NCBI RefSeq assembly: GCF_000720455.1
Contig: NZ_JOAK01000016.1
Span: forward strand, 1-64,000
Length of the DNA stretch: 64,000 nucleotides
From: Streptomyces virginiae
Lineage (GTDB): Bacteria > Actinomycetota > Actinomycetes > Streptomycetales > Streptomycetaceae
Direction: 5' to 3'
In this document: positions 17,010 to 27,078 of the stretch, in pieces
Position numbering within the stretch: position 1 is the first letter of the stretch
Layout: the number at the start of each line of letters is the position of its first letter
Translations under genes and position numbers: made by a program
Notes under the pieces: model-generated
The model's input: only the letters and a program-made list of their open reading frames with translations
Database searches by the model: none
Told to the model about the DNA's origin: nothing

Positions 17010-18449
17010 ATGCCGCTCCTCGACCCGACGCTCTGGCAGGACGGACCCACACTCACCGGCGGCGCGGCCCCGGTCGTCGAACCCGCGACCGGCCGCACCC
17101 TCGCCACCCTCGACCTCGCCGCGCCCGCCGACGTCGCGGAGGCCGCCGTACGCGCCCGGGCGGCGCAGCGCGACTGGGCCCGCACCACCCACCCCGAGCG
17201 GGCGGCGGTACTGCGCCGCGCGGGGGACCTCTTCACCGCCCACGCCGACGAACTGCGGGAGTGGCTGGTGCGCGAGTCCGGGTCGATACCCGGGAAGGCC
17301 GCCTTCGAGCTGCACGTCGCCGCGCAGGAGTGCTACGAGGCGGCGGCGCTGGCCTCGCGTCCGACCGGGCAGGTGCTGCCGAGCGAGGCGCCCCGGCTGT
17401 CCTTCACCCGCCGGGTCCCGGCCGGCGTGGTCGGGGTCATCGCCCCCTTCAACGCCCCGCTGATCCTGGCGATCCGCTCGGTCGCGCCGGCGCTGGCGCT
17501 CGGCAACGGGGTGCTGCTCAAGCCGGACCGGCGCACCGCCGTCTGCGGCGGACTCGCGCTCGCCGCGGTCCTCGCCGCCGCCGGACTGCCGGACGGGCTG
17601 CTGCACGTCCTGCCCGGCGACGCCGCCACGGGCGCCGCGGTGGTCGCCGACCCGCGGGTGCGGGTGGTCTCCTTCACCGGATCCACCGCCGTCGGCCGTA
17701 CCGTCGCCGAACTGGCGGGGCGCCATCTCAAGCGCGTGCACCTGGAGTTGGGCGGCAACTCGGCTCTCGTCGTGCTCCGCGACGCCGACGTCGAGGCCGC
17801 CGTCGCCCAGGCCTCCTGGGGCTCCTTCTTCCACCAGGGCCAGATCTGCATGACGGCCGGCCGCCACCTCGTGCACGCCTCGCTCTACGACGAGTACGTC
17901 GAGCGGCTCGCCGCGCGCGCCGAGGAACTGGCCGTGGGCGACCCGTACCGCGAGCAGGTCCACCTGGGCCCGCTGATCGACCGCGCGCAGCTGGAACGCG
18001 TACACGCGCTGGTGGAGGCCAGCACCGCGGCCGGGGCCAAGCTCGTCGCCGGCGGCGCGCACCGGGACCTCTTCTACCGCCCGACCGTGCTCGCCGGCGC
18101 CGCCGACGACGCCCCCGCCTACGCCGAGGAGGTCTTCGGCCCGGTCGCGCCCGTACGGTCCTTCGCGACGGAGGACGAGGCGGTGGAACTGGCCTCGGCG
18201 GGACCGTACGGCCTGTCCCTCGGGATCGTCACCCGCGACGCGGGGCGCGGTCTCGACCTGGCGGAGCGCATTCCGACCGGGATCGCGCACGTCAACGACC
18301 AGACGGTCAATGACGAGGCCGTCGCGCCCTTCGGCGGTGTCGGCGCCTCCGGGACCGGCGCCCGCTTCGGCGGCGAGGCCAACCTCGACGCCTTCACCGA
18401 ACTGCGCTGGACCACGGCCCGCACCACACCCGCCGGCCACCCGTTCTGA
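17010..18449 (+). CDS. Aldehyde dehydrogenase, benzaldehyde-dehydrogenase-like
   Basis: This 479-residue NAD(P)-dependent aldehyde dehydrogenase has GVIAPFNAPLILAIRSVAPALALGN (cofactor fold), FTGSTAVGR, the catalytic Glu in HLELGGNSALVV, and the nucleophile Cys in FFHQGQICMTAGR. The closing APFGGVGASGTGARFGG is typical of aromatic aldehyde (XylC/benzaldehyde) dehydrogenases. The ATG at 17010 follows CGGAGG; the upstream extension is not plausible. It lies 155 bp after the thiolase on the same strand. A short hairpin follows it. Confidence 0.9.
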   Translation: MPLLDPTLWQDGPTLTGGAAPVVEPATGRTLATLDLAAPADVAEAAVRARAAQRDWARTTHPERAAVLRRAGDLFTAHADELREWLVRESGSIPGKAAFELHVAAQECYEAAALASRPTGQVLPSEAPRLSFTRRVPAGVVGVIAPFNAPLILAIRSVAPALALGNGVLLKPDRRTAVCGGLALAAVLAAAGLPDGLLHVLPGDAATGAAVVADPRVRVVSFTGSTAVGRTVAELAGRHLKRVHLELGGNSALVVLRDADVEAAVAQASWGSFFHQGQICMTAGRHLVHASLYDEYVERLAARAEELAVGDPYREQVHLGPLIDRAQLERVHALVEASTAAGAKLVAGGAHRDLFYRPTVLAGAADDAPAYAEEVFGPVAPVRSFATEDEAVELASAGPYGLSLGIVTRDAGRGLDLAERIPTGIAHVNDQTVNDEAVAPFGGVGASGTGARFGGEANLDAFTELRWTTARTTPAGHPF

Positions 18450-18453
18450 GAGT

Positions 18454-18469
18454 CGCCCCGTTCGGGGCG
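18454..18469 (+). terminator. Short hairpin after the aldehyde dehydrogenase
   Basis: CGCCCC-GTTC-GGGGCG starts 5 bp after the stop codon. It is a compact GC hairpin without a T-run and a plausible terminator or 3' stabiliser. Confidence 0.5.
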
Positions 18470-18531
18470 GAATGCGCGGGACGGGTCGTTCGTTCAACGA
18501 GCAGACGGCTCAATCAGGAGGTCTGGACACC

Positions 18532-18939
18532 GTGGCTACAGTCGAGCTCACCAAGGAAAACTTCGATCGGACGGTCAGCGAGAACCCGTTCGTCCTGATC
18601 GATTTCTGGGCGGGCTGGTGCCGGCCGTGCCTCCAGTTCGCACCGGTCTACGAGCGGGCCTCGGAGGCCCACCCCGACCTGGTCTTCGCCAAGGTGGACA
18701 CCGAGGCGCAGCAGGAGCTGGCCGGCGCCTTCCAGATCACCTCGATCCCGACCCTGATGATCGTCCGGGACCAGGTGGCGATCTTCGCGCAGCCCGGCGC
18801 CCTGCCCGAGGCGGCCCTGACCGACCTCATCGGGCAGGCCCGCGCCCTCGACATGGACGAGGTGCGCGCCAAGATCGCCGCCTCCCAGCCGGGTGCGCAG
18901 GACACCGGCGGCCAGGGGTCCGGCACGCCGGAGGCCTGA
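18532..18939 (+). CDS. Thioredoxin-family protein with WCRPC active site
   Basis: This 135-residue thioredoxin fold has the redox motif WCRPC (Cys30, Cys33) where classical thioredoxins have WCGPC, and the cis-Pro segment TSIPTLMIV. The GTG start at 18532 has a perfect AGGAGG box. A roughly 25-residue polar tail (SQPGAQDTGGQGSGTPEA) follows the fold. Arg for Gly between the cysteines should alter redox potential and partner choice. It lies 41 bp before a dithiol oxidoreductase gene on the same strand. Confidence 0.9.
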   Translation: MATVELTKENFDRTVSENPFVLIDFWAGWCRPCLQFAPVYERASEAHPDLVFAKVDTEAQQELAGAFQITSIPTLMIVRDQVAIFAQPGALPEAALTDLIGQARALDMDEVRAKIAASQPGAQDTGGQGSGTPEA

Positions 18940-18980
18940 GTGCGTGACGCCGCCACCGATCAGCGGTGAGACTGGGCCGC

Positions 18981-20408
18981 ATGAATGAAGTCGTGGAGTA
19001 CGACGTCGTGGTGCTCGGCGGGGGACCGGCAGGCGAGAACATCGTCGACCGGACCCGCGCCGCCGGGCTGAGCACGGCCCTGGTGGAGAGCGAACTGGTC
19101 GGCGGGGAGTGCTCGTACTGGGCGTGCGTCCCCAGCAAGGCGCTGCTGCGTCCGGTGCTGGCGCGGGCCGACGCCCGCAGGGTGCCGGGCCTGGCGGGCG
19201 CCGTCGGGGGCCCCCTGGACACGGGGGCGGTGTACGCGCACCGCGACTACTGGGTGGGTGACTGGAAGGACCGGGGCCAGATCGACTGGCTCGACTCCAT
19301 CGGAGCCGACGTCCACCGCGGCCACGGCCGCCTCTTCGGGGTCCGCAAGGTGGCCGTCACCAGCCCCGAGGGCGAGCACCAGGTGCTGTCGGCCCGGCAC
19401 GCGGTGGTCGTCGCCACCGGGACCCGGGCCGTGGTCCCGGACCTCCCGGGCATCGCCGACGCCCGCCCCTGGACCAGCCGGGAGGCGACCTCCGCACGGC
19501 AGGCCCCCGGCCGGCTGATCATCGTGGGCGGTTCCGTGGTCGCCTGCGAGATGGCGACCGCCTGGCAGGCCCTGGGATCGCAGGTGACCGTCCTCGTGCG
19601 CGGCTCCGGGCTGCTGCCGAGGATGGAGCCCTTCGCGGGTGAACTCGTCGCCGACGCCCTGCGCGAGGCGGGCGCCGTGATCCGTACGGGCGTGGCCGTC
19701 GAGTCGGTCGTACGGGACGGCTCGACCGGGCCGGTCAGCGTGGTGCTGAAGGGCGGGGAGGTCGTCGAGGGCGACGAACTGCTGATGGCGACGGGCCGGG
19801 CGCCGCGGACCGAGGACATCGGGCTGGACACCGTCGGGCTGGCGCCCGGCGGCTGGATCGGGGTCGACGAAACCTGTCAGGTGCCCGGCTTCGACTGGCT
19901 CTACGCCGTCGGGGACGTCAACCACCGCGTCCTTCTCACCCACCAGGGCAAGTACCAGGCCCGCGTCGCGGGCGCCGCCATCGCCGCCCGTGCGGCGGGC
20001 ACCCCGCTGGACACCGCCGATTGGGGCGCCCACGCGGCGACCGCCGACACCCGCGCGCTCCCGCAGGCCGTCTTCACGGACCCGGAGGCCGCCGCGGTGG
20101 GCCTCAGCCTGGCCGAGGCCGAACAGGCGGGCCACAGGGTGCGCGCCGTCGACTACGACATGTCCAAGGTCTCCGGCGCCGGACTGTACGCCGAGGGCTA
20201 CCGCGGCCGGGCCCGGATGATCGTCGACCTCGACCGCGAGGTCCTGCTGGGAGCCACCTTCGTGGGCCCCGGAGCCGCCGAGCTGGTGCACGCGGCCACC
20301 ATCGCCGTCGCCGGAGAGGTCCCGATCGCGCGCCTGTGGCACGCCGTTCCGGCCTTCCCGACCGTCAGCGAGATCTGGCTGCGCCTGCTGGAGACCTACC
20401 GCGGCTGA
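18981..20408 (+). CDS. Pyridine nucleotide-disulfide oxidoreductase, class I
   Basis: This 475-residue FAD protein of the lipoamide dehydrogenase/mercuric reductase group has VVLGGGPAGEN (FAD site), a redox-active CX4C pair in GGECSYWACVPSK (Cys44, Cys49), the NAD(P) site IIVGGSVVACEMA, LYAVGDVNHR, and a C-terminal dimerisation domain (FTDPEAAAVGLS, VHAATIAVAGEVPIARLWHAVPAFPTVSE). The normal C-terminal His-x4-Glu is replaced by HAVPAFPTVSE, which keeps His and Glu. The substrate is not identifiable. It may act on the adjacent thioredoxin-like protein. The ATG at 18981 lacks a strong ribosome-binding site. Confidence 0.88.
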   Translation: MNEVVEYDVVVLGGGPAGENIVDRTRAAGLSTALVESELVGGECSYWACVPSKALLRPVLARADARRVPGLAGAVGGPLDTGAVYAHRDYWVGDWKDRGQIDWLDSIGADVHRGHGRLFGVRKVAVTSPEGEHQVLSARHAVVVATGTRAVVPDLPGIADARPWTSREATSARQAPGRLIIVGGSVVACEMATAWQALGSQVTVLVRGSGLLPRMEPFAGELVADALREAGAVIRTGVAVESVVRDGSTGPVSVVLKGGEVVEGDELLMATGRAPRTEDIGLDTVGLAPGGWIGVDETCQVPGFDWLYAVGDVNHRVLLTHQGKYQARVAGAAIAARAAGTPLDTADWGAHAATADTRALPQAVFTDPEAAAVGLSLAEAEQAGHRVRAVDYDMSKVSGAGLYAEGYRGRARMIVDLDREVLLGATFVGPGAAELVHAATIAVAGEVPIARLWHAVPAFPTVSEIWLRLLETYRG

Positions 20409-20432
20409 GGCGGGGAGGGGGGAGCGTCCCGG

Positions 20433-20444
20433 CCGCCCGGGCGG
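20433..20444. terminator. Palindrome between convergent genes
   Basis: CCGCCCGGGCGG is a 12-bp perfect palindrome in the 39-bp gap between the oxidoreductase stop and the DUF5988 stop. It could serve both convergent transcripts. Confidence 0.35.
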
Positions 20445-20447
20445 GCC

Positions 20448-20648
20448 TCATTCGGCGATCTCGGTGCGTTCCCACCACTCGTAGACAGGGAGCCGCCCCT
20501 CGGGCCCGTCCTGGGTCCGCGACGTGCTCCTGAAGTGCTCGTAGCCGCCGCGGTGCGCGACTTTCAGGTCTTCTCCGGGAGGAGCGGCCTCGACGATCCG
20601 GTCCCGCAGATCGTCCGGGCCGCCCTCGAGGGCTGCCTTGTTCGCCAT
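20448..20648 (-). CDS. DUF5988 family small protein
   Basis: This 66-residue protein starts MANKAALEGGPDDL, with a central YEHFRSTSRT and the ending LPVYEWWERTEIAE. It matches a short conserved actinobacterial family (DUF5988) of unknown function that is often found near secondary-metabolite or stress genes. It is monocistronic. The frame has normal high-GC codon use. Confidence 0.8.
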   Translation of the reverse strand: MANKAALEGGPDDLRDRIVEAAPPGEDLKVAHRGGYEHFRSTSRTQDGPEGRLPVYEWWERTEIAE

Positions 20649-20766
20649 GTCCCCAGTGTTCCCATCCGCGCGTTCGCTCGCATCAGGAAGGCCGCCCGGA
20701 CGTGCCCGTGAACTGTTCCGACGGGCCGTGGCGTGGCGGGAATCAGCCGTACACGCTTGATCGAGA

Positions 20767-20785
20767 TTAGGTTAGCCTTACCTTG
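20767..20785 (+). promoter_or_regulatory. Iron box (DmdR/DtxR-type operator)
   Basis: TTAGGTTAGCCTTACCTTG matches 15 of 19 positions of the Streptomyces DmdR1 iron box TTAGGTTAGGCTAACCTAA. It ends 47 bp before the ATG at 20833, where it can block a promoter. It predicts repression in iron-replete cells. Confidence 0.8.
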
Positions 20786-20832
20786 CCTTACCTCGATTCC
20801 GCTGACTCCTGCACCTGAAGGGTGTTCTCGTG

Positions 20833-21372
20833 ATGCGTGCCGCCTCCCTGCCCCGGACCGCCGCCCGCGCGGCCGTCGCCGCCTCCGCCGCCGTCGCGCT
20901 CGCCGTCGGCGCGGCCGGTTCCGCCTCGGCCGCCACTTCGACGCGTACCGTCACCGACGGCTCGGCCACTTACGACCTCAGCGTCACGGCGCCCTCCTCC
21001 GCCGCCGCGGCCGGGCAGAACGTCACCGTCTCCGGCAGCGGCTTCAACCCCTCCAAGGGCATATACGTGGGCCTCTGCGCGGTCAGCGGTGCGCAGGGCG
21101 CGACCAAGCCCACTCCCTGTCTCGGCGGTTCGGACCAGTCCGGCACCACCGGCGCCTCGCACTGGATCAACGACGTCTTCGGCGGCACCCTCGCCAACAC
21201 CTCCACGTTCGGTCCGGGCGGCACCTTCAGCGTCACCATCCACGTCAAGGCCGACCTCGGCGGCGGCCGGATCTGCGGCGAGACGGTCGAGTGCGCCGTC
21301 GTCACCCGCGCCGACCACTTCAACTCCTCGAACCGCAAGTACGACGTCCACGTCCCGGTGACCTTCAACTGA
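20833..21372 (+). CDS. Secreted neocarzinostatin-like domain protein under iron-box control
   Basis: This exported protein of about 179 residues has a signal peptide (RTAARAAVAASAAVALAVGAAGSASA, cleavage after ASA). The Ig-like mature domain has VTVSGSGFNPSKGIYVGLC and two Cys pairs (VGLCAVSG/TPCLGG and RICGETVECAVVTRADH). The GFNPSKGIYV...ADHFNSSNRKYDVHVPVTF pattern is the one found beside HtaA-type haem-binding domains in Streptomyces; here it stands alone. The iron box upstream supports a role in iron or haem handling. An AAGGG box precedes the start; GTG at 20830 is an alternative. Confidence 0.75.
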   Translation: MRAASLPRTAARAAVAASAAVALAVGAAGSASAATSTRTVTDGSATYDLSVTAPSSAAAAGQNVTVSGSGFNPSKGIYVGLCAVSGAQGATKPTPCLGGSDQSGTTGASHWINDVFGGTLANTSTFGPGGTFSVTIHVKADLGGGRICGETVECAVVTRADHFNSSNRKYDVHVPVTFN

Positions 21373-21431
21373 ACCCGATCCGGGTCAGGTTCAGCCGCAT
21401 CCCGGTCCGCCCGCCCGTCGACGAGGAAGCC

Positions 21432-23135
21432 ATGACGCCCCGACACCCCCTCACCCCCGGCCGTGCCGGCACCGCCTCCGCGGTGCTCGCGCTCGTGCTC
21501 GCCGCGGCCGCCGCCGGCAGCCCCGTCTCGGCCGCCGGCGGTGAGGGCGGTGACGTTCCGCAGGGCACCGTGGTCTACCGGACGACCGCGCAGTTCACGA
21601 CGGCGGGCAGGGTCCGCGACCTGCTCCTGCACCCCGACTCGAAGAAGTTGTACGCCGGTTCGGACGACCTGCCCGAGACCACGGAGACCGACGAGAGCGG
21701 GCTGCGCGTCCTGGAACCCGCCGACGGCAAGGTCCGCAGCACCGTCAGCCAGGCCCCGGGACCCACGGGCGCGCTCGGCCGGCGGGCCGTGCGCCAGCTC
21801 GTCGCTCCGCTGCCCGGAGACGGGGCCGTCTTCGTCTATCCACTGCGCGGCATCGGCACGGCCAAGGACGGGGACGCCGCCGCGGCCGGTGCGTGGGTGC
21901 CCGGCGGGCCCGTCACCGATGCCGCTCCGGGGCCCACCCCGTCGACGGTGCTGGTGGCCCAGGGCTCCGTACTGTCGGAGGTCGACATCGCCACCGCGAC
22001 CGTCAGGCGCTCCCTCACGCTGGAGGGCGGCGAACGGTTCGCGTACGACCGGACGCGCGGAACCGTGTGGTTCACCGACCTCGGCAACCGTCGGCTGCAC
22101 CGCGTGGACGTCACCACCTTCCAGGTCACGTCGAGCGTCGAACTCCCGGCCGTGGGCGACGGGTTCGCGGGCTTCACCGAGGTCGATCCCGAGACCGGAG
22201 CCGTCTGGGTCGGGCTCGACACCCTCGTCGTCGTCCACGACGCGAGCGGCAAGCGGCTCGGCACCGTCAAGGGAGGCGGCGGAGCAGACATGCCGTGCGC
22301 GGCCGGTTTCGACGCCGGCACGCACGAGGCGTTCGTGGTGTGGCAGGACACGGGGGACACCTCCCAGCCGGGCAGCGACGGCGACGGCTCGCTCACCGTC
22401 CACCACACCCGCGACCTCACGCAGGCCGCGGAGCCGGCCGTACTCCCGGGAAACCACGCCCAGTCGGGCAGCGCCGCAGTCGCCGTACAACCGGGCGGCG
22501 CCACCGTCTTCGTGTCGGACCCGGCCGCCGGCCGGATCACCCGGCTGGAGCGTGCCACGTCCCCCAGAATCGTCCGCGGCCCCGAGGACCGGACGGTCAC
22601 CGCCGGGGCGGAGGTCACCCTGACCGCGCAGGCCCAGGGGACCCCGCCGCCCACCGTCGCCTGGCAGGTCAGCACGGACGAGGGCCGGACCTGGCAGGCC
22701 GTGCCGGGAGCGACCTCCGCGACGTACACCTTCAGGGCCGCGGCCGCCGACAACGGCCGGCGCTACCGGGCGGAGTTCGGCAACGGTGCCGGGGTCAGCC
22801 GGACCGGCCCGGCCACGCTCACCGTCACCGCCGCGGACACCACGACGGGCGGCGGCGGCACGACACCGACGCCCGGCGGCACGGCGTCCCCGACCAGGGG
22901 TACGGCGGGCGACACGGGCGGATCGGGCGGATCGGCGGATACCGCCGGAGCCTCGGCAGGCGGCTCGGCCGGTGGAGCGTCCGGCGCCACGGTCGGCGGT
23001 ACGGGCACCATCCCCACCGGAGGCGCGCTCGCCTCCACCGGAACGGCCGTGGCCTCCCTGGCGGGCGGCGCACTCGTGCTCACCACGGCCGGCTGGGTGC
23101 TGGTACGCCGTGGCCGGACGCGCCGCACCGGCTGA
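21432..23135 (+). CDS. Cell-wall-anchored beta-propeller/Ig protein with LAXTG sorting signal
   Basis: This 567-residue surface protein has a signal peptide (residues 1-37, ending SPVSAAGG). Residues 50-360 repeat YVTN/propeller-like strands (LLLHPDSKKLYAG, AYDRTRGTVWFTDLGNRRLHRVD, DPETGAVWVGL). An Ig-like domain at about 380-470 reads PRIVRGPEDRTVTAGAEVTL. A Gly/Thr-rich stalk precedes the C-terminal LASTG, a hydrophobic helix and the basic tail RRGRTRR. LAXTG is recognised by class E sortases of streptomycetes. It starts 60 bp after the iron-box-controlled gene and is probably co-transcribed. No sortase gene is in the window. Ligand unknown. Confidence 0.82.
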   Translation: MTPRHPLTPGRAGTASAVLALVLAAAAAGSPVSAAGGEGGDVPQGTVVYRTTAQFTTAGRVRDLLLHPDSKKLYAGSDDLPETTETDESGLRVLEPADGKVRSTVSQAPGPTGALGRRAVRQLVAPLPGDGAVFVYPLRGIGTAKDGDAAAAGAWVPGGPVTDAAPGPTPSTVLVAQGSVLSEVDIATATVRRSLTLEGGERFAYDRTRGTVWFTDLGNRRLHRVDVTTFQVTSSVELPAVGDGFAGFTEVDPETGAVWVGLDTLVVVHDASGKRLGTVKGGGGADMPCAAGFDAGTHEAFVVWQDTGDTSQPGSDGDGSLTVHHTRDLTQAAEPAVLPGNHAQSGSAAVAVQPGGATVFVSDPAAGRITRLERATSPRIVRGPEDRTVTAGAEVTLTAQAQGTPPPTVAWQVSTDEGRTWQAVPGATSATYTFRAAAADNGRRYRAEFGNGAGVSRTGPATLTVTAADTTTGGGGTTPTPGGTASPTRGTAGDTGGSGGSADTAGASAGGSAGGASGATVGGTGTIPTGGALASTGTAVASLAGGALVLTTAGWVLVRRGRTRRTG

Positions 23136-23180
23136 CGTCCTGAGGGGAAACGGGGAAACGGGAAACGGGGGGAACGGCGG

Positions 23181-23194
23181 GGCCCGTCCGGGCC
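23181..23194 (+). terminator. Small hairpin after the sorting-signal protein
   Basis: GGCCCG-TC-CGGGCC lies 46 bp after the stop. It is preceded by a purine-rich run with three GGGAAAC-type units (about 23143-23170). It is a plausible terminator for the iron-box transcript. Confidence 0.45.
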
Positions 23195-23246
23195 GTTGAA
23201 CGTGTCGACCGCAATCTCTCGACCAGGGATTCAGGAGACACCGCAC

Positions 23247-24008
23247 GTGATCGTGATCGCCCACCTCAGCGACGTACACCTCGACGGTGACCGGCGCGCA
23301 GCCGACCGCACCCGCGCCGTCATGGAGTACCTCGACGGCCTGCCCCACGACCTGGACGCCGTACTCGTGAGCGGGGACATAGCCGACCACGGCGAGGACG
23401 CGGAGTACGAGGAGGCCGCCAAGCTGCTGCGTTCACGCCACCCCCTGGTGGTATGTCCCGGCAACCACGACGAGCGCGCCGCCTTCCGCCGCGGGCTGCT
23501 GGGCGAGGAGACCCCGTCCGCGCTGCCCGTCGACCAGGTGCTGCGCGGCGACGGCTTCGTGCTCGCCGTGTGCGACTCCTCCGTCCCCGGTGCGCACCAC
23601 GGCTTCCTGGAGGAGTCGACGCTGGCCCGGCTGGACGGCGTACTGACCGACACCCCGCGGGACACCCCGGTCCTGGTCGCCTTCCACCACCCACCGGTCG
23701 CGCTGCACACCCCGTACGTCGACGAGATACGCCAGTTCGGCGAGGACAGGCTCGCCGCGCTCGTGGAGCGGCACCCGCACCTGACGGCGTTCCTGTGCGG
23801 GCACGCCCACACCGCGGCCGCCACCACCTTCGCCGGCCGGCCGCTCCTGGTGGCGCCCGGTGTCGTGTCCACCCTCCGGCTGCCGTGGGAGGGGCGCACC
23901 GGGTCCTCCGAGCACGTGCACCTCGACGAACCGCCGGCCGTCGCCTTCCACGTGCTCGGTGACGACGGCAGGCTGACGACCCACTACAGGGTGGTCGTGG
24001 CCCGCTGA
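23247..24008 (+). CDS. Metallophosphoesterase, class III cyclic-nucleotide phosphodiesterase-like
   Basis: The 253-residue protein has the calcineurin-like metal motifs in order: HLSDVHLDG (DxH), VLVSGDIADHG (GDxxD), VVCPGNHDERA (GNHD), VLVAFHHPPV and CGHAHTAA (GHxH). This spacing is typical of CpdA/Rv0805-type enzymes. The natural substrate could be cAMP or another phosphodiester. I chose the GTG at 23247, which has CAGGAG upstream; an upstream in-frame start adds 17 residues with no ribosome-binding site. Its 3' end overlaps the convergent DUF2087 gene by 25 bp. Confidence 0.9.
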   Translation: MIVIAHLSDVHLDGDRRAADRTRAVMEYLDGLPHDLDAVLVSGDIADHGEDAEYEEAAKLLRSRHPLVVCPGNHDERAAFRRGLLGEETPSALPVDQVLRGDGFVLAVCDSSVPGAHHGFLEESTLARLDGVLTDTPRDTPVLVAFHHPPVALHTPYVDEIRQFGEDRLAALVERHPHLTAFLCGHAHTAAATTFAGRPLLVAPGVVSTLRLPWEGRTGSSEHVHLDEPPAVAFHVLGDDGRLTTHYRVVVAR

Positions 24009-24292
24009 TAGCTGCGGCCGTCGCGGGTCCGCGTGAGCAGGCCCGCGGTGATCAGGTAGCGCCGCAGCGCCGAGCAGTCGTCGTGCACGGTGCGCAGCGC
24101 CTCGTTCACCTCGGGTTCCGTGTAGGTGCGGTCCACCGTGAACAGGGTCTCGGTCAGGTGGACGAGGAGCTGCTCCCGCCGGGCCGCCTTGCGCGGGATC
24201 GCGGTGAGGCGGCCGCCGGAGAAGAGGTCGGAGACGTCCCGGCCGGCCGGGCGCGGGGCGGACTGCTGCGGGGGTTCGGTGCTCTGCGACAT
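23984..24292 (-). CDS. DUF2087 family protein
   Basis: The 102-residue protein contains the whole DUF2087 pattern: GGRLTAIPRKAARREQLLVHLTETL, then YTEPEVNEALRTVHDD and LRRYLITAGLLTRTRDGRSY. It looks like a winged-helix-type domain often fused to ArsR-type regulators, but here it stands alone. I chose the ATG at 24292 (MSQSTEPP). Regulatory function is inferred from the family. The 3' end overlaps the phosphodiesterase gene. Confidence 0.82.
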   Translation of the reverse strand: MSQSTEPPQQSAPRPAGRDVSDLFSGGRLTAIPRKAARREQLLVHLTETLFTVDRTYTEPEVNEALRTVHDDCSALRRYLITAGLLTRTRDGRSYQRATTTL

Positions 24293-24374
24293 GACAGCGA
24301 GCCTCTCGCGGCGCACCGGGTGCGGCAACGCAATTTCCGCCCGCCCACCCGCCCGCCCGCAGCCGCACGAGTGG

Positions 24375-24412
24375 GGCCCGTCCTCTCCGGACGGCTCCGG
24401 GGAGGACGGGCC
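24375..24412 (-). terminator. Strong hairpin downstream of the secreted trio gene
   Basis: Bases 24375-24390 pair with 24397-24412 (16 bp with one G-T) around the loop ACGGCT. It lies 19 bp after the stop of the minus-strand gene ending at 24432 and closes the DUF6230-DUF6114 operon. Confidence 0.7.
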
Positions 24413-24431
24413 GGGCGTGCCCGGGGCGGGC

Positions 24432-26175
<1,744 letters not shown>

Positions 26176-26232
26176 GGGATCGTCCCTTATTTCGGCTGTG
26201 CACCGTTGTTACCGACGAGTTGAATGTAAGAG

Positions 26233-26250
26233 TGCCAATGGTGGTTGGCA
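26233..26250. promoter_or_regulatory. Inverted repeat upstream of the DUF6230 operon
   Basis: TGCCAA-TGGTGG-TTGGCA lies 57 bp upstream of the DUF6230 ATG, in the 107-bp gap after the MerR gene stop. It is a candidate operator or activator site for the trio. Confidence 0.4.
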
Positions 26251-26282
26251 AGGTTGTGCGAGCGCACCCTTTGAGCCGACTC

Positions 26283-27050
26283 CTACTGCTCCGTACGCAG
26301 CAGTTCGGCGACCTCCGCGTCCACCCGCCGGGCCATCGCCCGCGCGAACTCCGTGGACACGACCTCTCCGGCCACCGGCCGCAGGGCCGTCACCGCCGCC
26401 GTGATGTGCTGGAGCTGGGTGGCCGAAAGCAGCTCCAGTCCTTCCGCGCCGATCACATGCCGCCGGAACAGTCCGACGAACCGGTCCGCGAGCGCGGCCG
26501 CCTGCGCCTGCACGAACTCCCCGGCGTCCAGGATCTCCGTCAGCGGCACCCCCTGCCGCACCAGCGCCAGCGTCGCGTCGAGCAGCCGCCGGCTCGGGTA
26601 GGTGACCAGGTCGCCGTCGACCGTGACGTAGCCCAGCTCCGCCGCCCGCCGGGTGTCCTCGGCGGTGGCCGTCGGACCGAACAGCTCGCGCAGCGCGGCC
26701 CGGGTCATCGTCACCGGCTCGTCCTGCACCCAGTCGCGGGTCATCTCCCGCTCCAGGCCGAGCAGTTGGGACAGGCCGCCGCCGTCTTCCCACGCGTTCA
26801 GCAGCTCCGCGATGCCGTTGACCGTGTAGCCGCGCCCCAACAGGTCGCTGATCAGGCGCAGTCGGGTCAGGTGGTCGTCGGAGTACCAGGCGATCCGGCC
26901 CTCCCGGCGCGGCGGCGGGAGCAGCCCGCGCTCCTGGTAGTAACGCAGGTTGCGCACCTTGACGCCGGCCGCCCGGGCCACGTCCTCCCGGCGGTAGCGC
27001 CCGCCGGTGCCCGCCTCGTCACCGCTTCCGTCCCCCACCTGGCTGCTCAC
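26283..27050 (-). CDS. MerR-family transcriptional regulator
   Basis: This 255-residue regulator has the MerR DNA-binding domain at residues 18-85: RYRREDVARAAGVKVRNLRYY, ERGLLPPPRREGRIAWYSDDHLTRL and GRGYTVNGIAELLNAW. The long C-terminal part (about 170 residues) is helical, without cysteine metal sites, and probably senses an organic ligand. The start GTG at 27050 (VSSQVGDGS) is preferred; the longer frame has implausible Arg/Ser-rich sequence. It lies 28 bp after rlmG on the same strand, so the two could form one transcript. Confidence 0.85.
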   Translation of the reverse strand: MSSQVGDGSGDEAGTGGRYRREDVARAAGVKVRNLRYYQERGLLPPPRREGRIAWYSDDHLTRLRLISDLLGRGYTVNGIAELLNAWEDGGGLSQLLGLEREMTRDWVQDEPVTMTRAALRELFGPTATAEDTRRAAELGYVTVDGDLVTYPSRRLLDATLALVRQGVPLTEILDAGEFVQAQAAALADRFVGLFRRHVIGAEGLELLSATQLQHITAAVTALRPVAGEVVSTEFARAMARRVDAEVAELLRTEQ

Positions 27051-27078
27051 GCGCCAGAGTGTAGGACGTACCGGCAGG

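Noticed and set aside
20733..21431. N-terminal extension of the sorting-signal protein to 20733
   Set aside because: The frame is open through the preceding gene, but the ATG at 21432 with GAGGAAG and an immediate signal peptide is clearly the start.
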